NCBI GenBank assembly: GCA_902464495.1
Contig: CABQJK010000058.1
Coordinates: 1 to 8,315 of the forward strand
DNA length: 8,315 nt
DNA from: an uncultured Collinsella sp.
Lineage (GTDB): Bacteria; Actinomycetota; Coriobacteriia; Coriobacteriales; Coriobacteriaceae
Reading direction: 5' to 3'
Part shown: in pieces, positions 5,171 through 8,315 of the stretch
Layout of the letters: the number at the start of each line of letters is the position of its first letter
Numbering within the stretch: the first letter of the stretch is position 1
Program-made: the position numbers and the translations under genes
The notes under the pieces: generated by a model
Told to the model about the DNA's origin: nothing
The model's database searches: none
Seen by the model: the letters and a program-made list of their open reading frames with translations, nothing else

Positions 5171-7195
5171 ATGCGTCAATTTAAGACCGAGAGCAAAAAA
5201 CTGCTCGACCTCATGATCAACTCCATCTACACCAATAAGGAAATCTTCCTGCGCGAGCTTATCTCCAACGCGAGCGACGCCGTCGACAAGCTCAACTTTA
5301 AGAGCCTGCAGGATCCGAGTGTCAAACTCGACCAGAGCGACTTGGCCATCCGTGTTTCCTTTGATAAAGATGCCCGTACCATCACGATTTCGGATAACGG
5401 TATCGGCATGACCGCCGAGGAGCTCGAGCGCAATCTGGGCACCATCGCCCATTCCGGCTCCGAGGAGTTTAAGACCGAGAACGCCGAGCAGCAGGGCTCC
5501 GATGTCGACATCATCGGTCAGTTTGGCGTGGGTTTCTACTCCGCCTTTATGGTCGCCAGCCACGTGAAGGTCGTCAGCCGCGCTTATGGCGAGGATACCG
5601 CCCACGTTTGGGAGTCCGACGGTCTTGAGGGCTACACCATCGAGGATGGCGAGCGTGCTGAGCACGGTACCGATGTCATCCTTACGCTGCGCGAGAACGA
5701 GAAGCTCGACGCCGACGGCGAGGCCGAGACCTACGATCGCTTCCTGACCGAGTGGGGCCTCAAGAGCCTGATTCAGCAGTACAGCAACTATGTGCGCTAC
5801 CCGATTCAGATGATGGTGAGCAAGAGCCGCCAGAAACCCAAGCCCGAGGACGCCGGCGACGACTACAAGCCCGAGTACGAGGACTACCAGGAGCTCGAGA
5901 CCATCAACTCCATGACGCCGATCTGGAAAAAGCGCAGCTCCGACGTCGAGCAGAAGGATTACAACGAGTTCTACAAGTCCACGTTCCACGACTTTGACGA
6001 TCCCGTGCGCACTATCAGTTTCCATGCCGAGGGTACGCTTGAGTACGATGCACTGCTGTTTGTGCCGGGTCGCGCCCCGTTCGATCTGTACAGCAAGGAC
6101 TACGAGAAGGGCCTGGCGCTCTACAGCTCCAACGTGCTGATTATGGAGAAGTGCGACGACCTGCTGCCCGACTACTACAACTTTGTGCGCGGTGTCGTGG
6201 ACTCTGCCGACGTGACGCTCAATATTTCGCGTGAGACGCTGCAGCAGAATCGTCAGCTCAAGGCCATTGCCAAGCGTGTCGAGAAGAAGATCACCGCCGA
6301 TCTCGAGGACATGCGCGACAACGACCGCGAGGCCTACGAGAAGTTCTTTGAGAACTTTGGTCGCGGTCTTAAGTACGGCATCTACTCGAGCTACGGCATG
6401 AAGGCCGACGAGCTTGCCGACCTGCTGCTGTTCTGGTCTGCCAAGGAGCAGAAGATGATCACCCTTGCCGAGTATGCCAAGAGCATGCCCGAGGGCCAGA
6501 AGGCAATCTACTATGCCGCCGGCGATTCTCGCGAGCGTCTGACCAAGATGCCCGTCGTGAAGGGCGTGCTCGACCGCGGCTACGATGTACTGCTGCTGAC
6601 GCAGGACGTGGATGAGTTCACCTTCCAGGCCATGCGTGAGTACGTGGCTGCCGATATGCCCAAGGTCTACGAGGATGACGCTGCTCGCGAGGCTGCCGAG
6701 AAGGCAGTTGCCGATGGCGCCGAGCCTGAGGTCGAGGATCGTCACCTGGAGCTTAAGAACGTCGCGACCGGCGATCTTGACTTGGCGACCGATGACGAGA
6801 AGAAGGAGGCCGAGGACGCCACCAAGGAGAACGAGGACCTCTTTGGTGCTATGAAGGAGGCGCTCGGCGACAAGGTCGAGAAAGTTGCCGTCTCTGCGCG
6901 TCTGACTGACGCTCCCGCCTGCATCACCACCGAGGGTCCGCTTTCGCTCGAGATGGAGAAAGTGCTTCAGAAGGGTCCCGAGGGCGCGCCCGACGGTATG
7001 CCCAAGAGCCAGCGCGTGCTCGAGCTCAACGCCAAGCACCCGGTCTTCGCCAAGCTTGTCGCTGCTCAGAAGGCCGGCGACGCCGATAAGATCAAGCAGT
7101 ACTCCGGCCTGCTCTACGATCAGGCCCTGCTGGTCGAGGGCATCCTCCCCGAGGACCCCGTAGCTTTCGCCGCGGCCGTCTGTAATTTGATGTAG
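5171..7195 (+). CDS. htpG: HtpG, bacterial Hsp90 molecular chaperone
   Basis: This homodimeric cytoplasmic ATPase remodels client proteins with the DnaK system. The 674-residue protein shows the whole Hsp90 layout. The N-terminal GHKL ATPase domain has the signature YTNKEIFLRELISNASDA (catalytic E29, Mg-binding N33), ISDNGIGM with D75, and the lid-region motif GQFGVGFYSAFMV at 116-128. The middle domain has WKK and NISRETLQQNRQLKAI, with the catalytic-loop arginine R354. A C-terminal dimerisation domain ends in CNLM, with no eukaryotic MEEVD tail. It is longer than E. coli HtpG (624 residues). Part of the extra length is an acidic, tyrosine-rich stretch at about 222-243 (KPKPEDAGDDYKPEYEDY) and an acidic helix-rich linker at about 500-560. 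AAAGGA at 5159-5164 places the ATG. It stands alone between gaps and is probably a single-gene unit. Confidence 0.97.
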   Translation: MRQFKTESKKLLDLMINSIYTNKEIFLRELISNASDAVDKLNFKSLQDPSVKLDQSDLAIRVSFDKDARTITISDNGIGMTAEELERNLGTIAHSGSEEFKTENAEQQGSDVDIIGQFGVGFYSAFMVASHVKVVSRAYGEDTAHVWESDGLEGYTIEDGERAEHGTDVILTLRENEKLDADGEAETYDRFLTEWGLKSLIQQYSNYVRYPIQMMVSKSRQKPKPEDAGDDYKPEYEDYQELETINSMTPIWKKRSSDVEQKDYNEFYKSTFHDFDDPVRTISFHAEGTLEYDALLFVPGRAPFDLYSKDYEKGLALYSSNVLIMEKCDDLLPDYYNFVRGVVDSADVTLNISRETLQQNRQLKAIAKRVEKKITADLEDMRDNDREAYEKFFENFGRGLKYGIYSSYGMKADELADLLLFWSAKEQKMITLAEYAKSMPEGQKAIYYAAGDSRERLTKMPVVKGVLDRGYDVLLLTQDVDEFTFQAMREYVAADMPKVYEDDAAREAAEKAVADGAEPEVEDRHLELKNVATGDLDLATDDEKKEAEDATKENEDLFGAMKEALGDKVEKVAVSARLTDAPACITTEGPLSLEMEKVLQKGPEGAPDGMPKSQRVLELNAKHPVFAKLVAAQKAGDADKIKQYSGLLYDQALLVEGILPEDPVAFAAAVCNLM

Positions 7196-7204
7196 TTATG
7201 TGGT

Positions 7205-7228
7205 TCCGCCGTTCTAACGAACGGCGGA
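7205..7228. terminator. Perfect hairpin just after htpG
   Basis: TCCGCCGTTC (7205-7214) and GAACGGCGGA (7219-7228) form a 10-bp perfect stem with a TAAC loop. GG at 7202-7203 and CC at 7229-7230 add two pairs across a bulged T. It begins 9 bases after the htpG stop. No T-tract follows, so intrinsic termination is doubtful; it may protect the 3' end of the transcript or act with the next structure. Confidence 0.5.
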
Positions 7229-7242
7229 CCAGTCGACGCTGC

Positions 7243-7340
7243 AAACGCCCCTAAGCGGCAATCTGACGTTCAATCGTCGGTCGCGTACCAAAGTACGCTT
7301 CCCTCCTCTTTCACGTCACCTTGCTCGCTTAGGGGCGTTT
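7243..7340. ncRNA. Structured 98-nt element with 15-bp perfect outer stem
   Basis: The arms AAACGCCCCTAAGCG (7243-7257) and CGCTTAGGGGCGTTT (7326-7340) pair perfectly. Inside, GCAA (7258-7261) pairs with TTGC (7321-7324) across a bulged T. After a 2x2 mismatch, TGACGT (7264-7269) pairs with ACGTCA (7313-7318). The apical region holds a second perfect hairpin, GCGTAC-CAAA-GTACGC (7283-7298), beside a pyrimidine run CTTCCCTCCTCTTT (7298-7311). The + strand arm ends in TTTT and the minus strand arm in TTT. Nested, mutually compatible stems suggest a folded RNA or a mobile palindromic repeat rather than a simple terminator. It may still end htpG transcription. Strand and function are undecided; no known RNA family could be confirmed by reading. 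Confidence 0.5.
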
Positions 7341-7389
7341 TCGCTGACTTATGCTCAACCCGCGATGTTTTCGTGGTTCATAGTAGACG

Positions 7390-7433
7390 TTGGGGACGTT
7401 CTTGTTTGACTAGTCGTTTAAGAACGTCCCCAA
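7390..7433. repeat. Large palindromic repeat with GGGGACGTTCTT arms
   Basis: TTGGGGACGTTCTT (7390-7403) and AAGAACGTCCCCAA (7420-7433) are 14-bp perfect inverted arms around a 16-base centre that contains the palindrome GACTAGTC (7408-7415). TGACTAGT occurs in the centre (7407-7414) and again immediately after the right arm (7434-7441). An outer 8-bp inverted pair, CAACCCGC (7356-7363) and GCGGGTTG (7458-7465), frames the unit. A related GGGACGTTCCTT lies at 4968-4979. This fits a dispersed REP- or MITE-like intergenic palindrome; copy number needs the genome. Confidence 0.6.
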
Positions 7434-7497
7434 TGACTAGTTGGGTTGCTAATTTGTGCGGGTTGTGGTTTTGGGAGCTGCGGGAATTTGAGATACT

Positions 7498-7533
7498 GTA
7501 CATCTGTACGTTAACTCATCTTCGTAGTATATT
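7498..7533 (+). promoter_or_regulatory. Candidate promoter and operator of the Pip-family gene
   Basis: TATATT at 7528-7533 is a good -10. TGTACG at 7505-7510, spaced 17, is a weak -35. The -35 overlaps an inverted repeat GTACA-TC-TGTAC (7498-7509), which can also be read as a direct repeat of CTGTAC at 7496 and 7504. Such an element over a -35 would suit a repressor. A start near 7540 would leave a leader of about 50 nt. Confidence 0.4.
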
Positions 7534-7552
7534 GCTACCCGCAAAACTCGGC

Positions 7553-7594
7553 ACCATTGTGCTGCGAGACGTTAAAAGGCCTCCGTACAATGGT
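7553..7594 (+). promoter_or_regulatory. Leader hairpin enclosing the ribosome site of the Pip-family gene
   Basis: ACCATTGT (7553-7560) and ACAATGGT (7587-7594) are perfect inverted copies, extended by a G-U and a C-G pair inward. The ribosome site AAAAGG (7574-7579) lies in the loop and the ATG at 7590 lies in the right arm, so folding would bury that start codon. It may alternatively be a DNA operator. The pairing is seen directly; a control role is inference. Confidence 0.35.
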
Positions 7595-8315
7595 TGTTAA
7601 TAGCATGATTCGGTTGAACGACAGGATGGATGGTCCAAGCGTGAGTCTCGGCAGCAAACTATCCGATGCAAAGGTTTCCTTTGCGATCTTTAAACGCGAC
7701 ATCAAACGATTGCTCGTGAACCCCGTTGCCCTGGTGGTTACTCTGGGCGTGTGCGTCATTCCCTCGTTGTATGCCTGGTACAACATCGTGGCCAACTGGG
7801 ATCCGTACGGAAATACCCAGGGCATTAAGATTGCTATCGCCAACAATGACCAAGGAACGCAAAACGACCTGGTGGGCAAGCTCAACGCGGGCGATAAGGT
7901 CGTCGACCAGCTCAAAGAGAATGATCAGCTGGGATGGACCTTCGTCGACTCGGCCGCCGATGCCAAGGAGGGCGTCGAGAGTGGCGAGTATTACGCGGCG
8001 ATCGTGATCCCCAAGAACTTCTCCGACAATCTTGTCTCGATGCTCGACGGTAATTACCATCAGCCCAAGCTCACCTATTACGTCAACGAGAAGAAGAGCG
8101 CTATCGCTCCTAAGGTCACCGACACCGGCGCCAACACCATCGAGGAGCAGATCAACGCGGAGTTTGTCTCCACGGTGGGTGAGACCGTCGCGGGCATTGC
8201 TAAGGATGCCGGCATCGACCTTAAAGATAAGGCGACTCAGACTCAAGATTCGCTGACGGGCTCGGTGTCCGAGGCGTCTGATACCCTGGGCGAAGTACGT
8301 GATTCCATCGGCGAC
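7590..8315 (+). CDS. YhgE/Pip-family membrane protein, N-terminal part (cut by window edge)
   Basis: This is the first 242 codons of a protein that runs off the window. Residues about 31-65 give FAIFKRDIKRLLVNPVALV, then a hydrophobic helix ending in CVIPSLYAWYNIVANWDPYG. Next comes IKIAIANNDQGT with the nearby NAGDKVVDQLKEN. This is the diagnostic N-terminus of the YhgE/Pip (phage infection protein, ABC-2-like) family: one membrane helix, then a long extracytoplasmic domain. The last visible part is helix-forming and Ser/Thr/Asp-rich, as in family members, where multiple C-terminal helices would follow. In Gram-positives these proteins serve as phage receptors (Lactococcus Pip) or in secretion-linked or ESX-like settings; here the role is unknown. 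The start is uncertain: ATG 7590 has AAAAGG 10 bases upstream, but in-frame ATG 7605, ATG 7626 and GTG 7641 (GGATGG 7 bases before) are possible. The conserved part begins near residue 29, so a short start such as 7641 would fit the family. Confidence 0.88.
   Translation, partial: MVVNSMIRLNDRMDGPSVSLGSKLSDAKVSFAIFKRDIKRLLVNPVALVVTLGVCVIPSLYAWYNIVANWDPYGNTQGIKIAIANNDQGTQNDLVGKLNAGDKVVDQLKENDQLGWTFVDSAADAKEGVESGEYYAAIVIPKNFSDNLVSMLDGNYHQPKLTYYVNEKKSAIAPKVTDTGANTIEEQINAEFVSTVGETVAGIAKDAGIDLKDKATQTQDSLTGSVSEASDTLGEVRDSIGD

Larger units (their letters stand above)
7196..7589. other. 394-bp non-coding gap rich in inverted repeats
   Basis: This gap holds, in order, a hairpin after htpG (7205-7228), a 98-nt multi-stem element (7243-7340), a large GGGGACGTTC palindrome (7390-7433) and the leader/promoter of the Pip-family gene (about 7498-7589). 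The stretch after about 7341 is more AT-rich than the neighbouring genes. A 75-codon + strand open frame at 7373-7600 crosses the palindrome and has no family resemblance; I do not call it a gene. I see no tRNA, transposase or phage remnant. Confidence 0.7.

Noticed and set aside
5087..7039. 650-codon open frame on the minus strand opposite htpG
   Set aside because: It lies almost wholly antisense to a clearly real, complete Hsp90 gene. Its translation is Leu/Val/Gly/His-rich with no recognisable domain. Long antisense frames are common opposite GC-rich chaperone genes with biased codon use.
7196..7589. CRISPR array, tRNA or insertion-sequence remnant in the largest gap
   Set aside because: The repeats are inverted and different from each other, with no regular direct repeat/spacer pattern, no cloverleaf with a CCA-type end and no transposase coding.
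7373..7600. 75-codon + strand open frame in the htpG-Pip gap
   Set aside because: It runs through the GGGGACGTTC palindrome, starts without a ribosome site, has an unusual composition and overlaps the Pip leader.
7659..8246. 195-codon open frame on the minus strand opposite the Pip-family gene
   Set aside because: The + strand frame carries the diagnostic YhgE/Pip N-terminus; the antisense frame has no family resemblance.

Overview
The window reads as chromosomal DNA of a high-GC Gram-positive bacterium, most likely Collinsella or a close Coriobacteriia relative. This is inference. It rests on GC-rich codon use, strong AAGG/GGAGG-type ribosome sites, a Gram-positive-style split tyrosine kinase and PHP-type phosphatase, and GGGGACGTTC-type intergenic repeats that I associate from memory with Collinsella. 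No database was searched. All six complete genes and the one truncated gene lie on the + strand.

Layout. Positions 12-2168 hold a two-component pair, an OmpR/PhoB-type response regulator followed 3 nt later by a PhoR-type membrane histidine kinase. A hairpin terminator and a promoter region follow (about 2194-2316). Positions 2364-4428 carry a compact three-gene exopolysaccharide chain-length module: a Wzz/CpsC-like membrane adaptor, a CpsD/YwqD-like BY-kinase with a C-terminal tyrosine cluster, and a CpsB/YwqE-like PHP phosphatase. A GNAT acetyltransferase of the ElaA type follows at 4468-4968. A 202-bp gap then holds repeat-like GGGAC motifs, a likely promoter and a strong terminator-like hairpin lying inside the leader of htpG (5171-7195, Hsp90 chaperone). 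A 394-bp gap follows with three separate inverted-repeat structures. The window ends inside a YhgE/Pip-family membrane protein (7590 to the edge).

How the parts work together. The adaptor, kinase and phosphatase should form one control circuit: the adaptor's cytoplasmic tail activates the kinase, the kinase phosphorylates its own tyrosine cluster, and the phosphatase removes the phosphates, which tunes capsule or exopolysaccharide chain length. No glycosyltransferase, polymerase or flippase gene is present here, so the polymer machinery must lie elsewhere. The two-component system, acetyltransferase, HtpG and Pip protein have no demonstrable link to that circuit beyond proximity.

The least explained DNA is non-coding: (a) a GNRA-capped, U-tailed hairpin between the only evident promoter and the start of htpG, which looks like an attenuator; (b) a 98-nt element with a 15-bp perfect outer stem and nested inner stems downstream of htpG; (c) a 44-bp perfect-armed palindrome built on GGGGACGTTCTT, with partial relatives after the acetyltransferase gene; and (d) an operator-like and hairpin-bearing leader before the Pip gene. 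I saw no CRISPR array, tRNA, rRNA, complete insertion sequence or phage gene.
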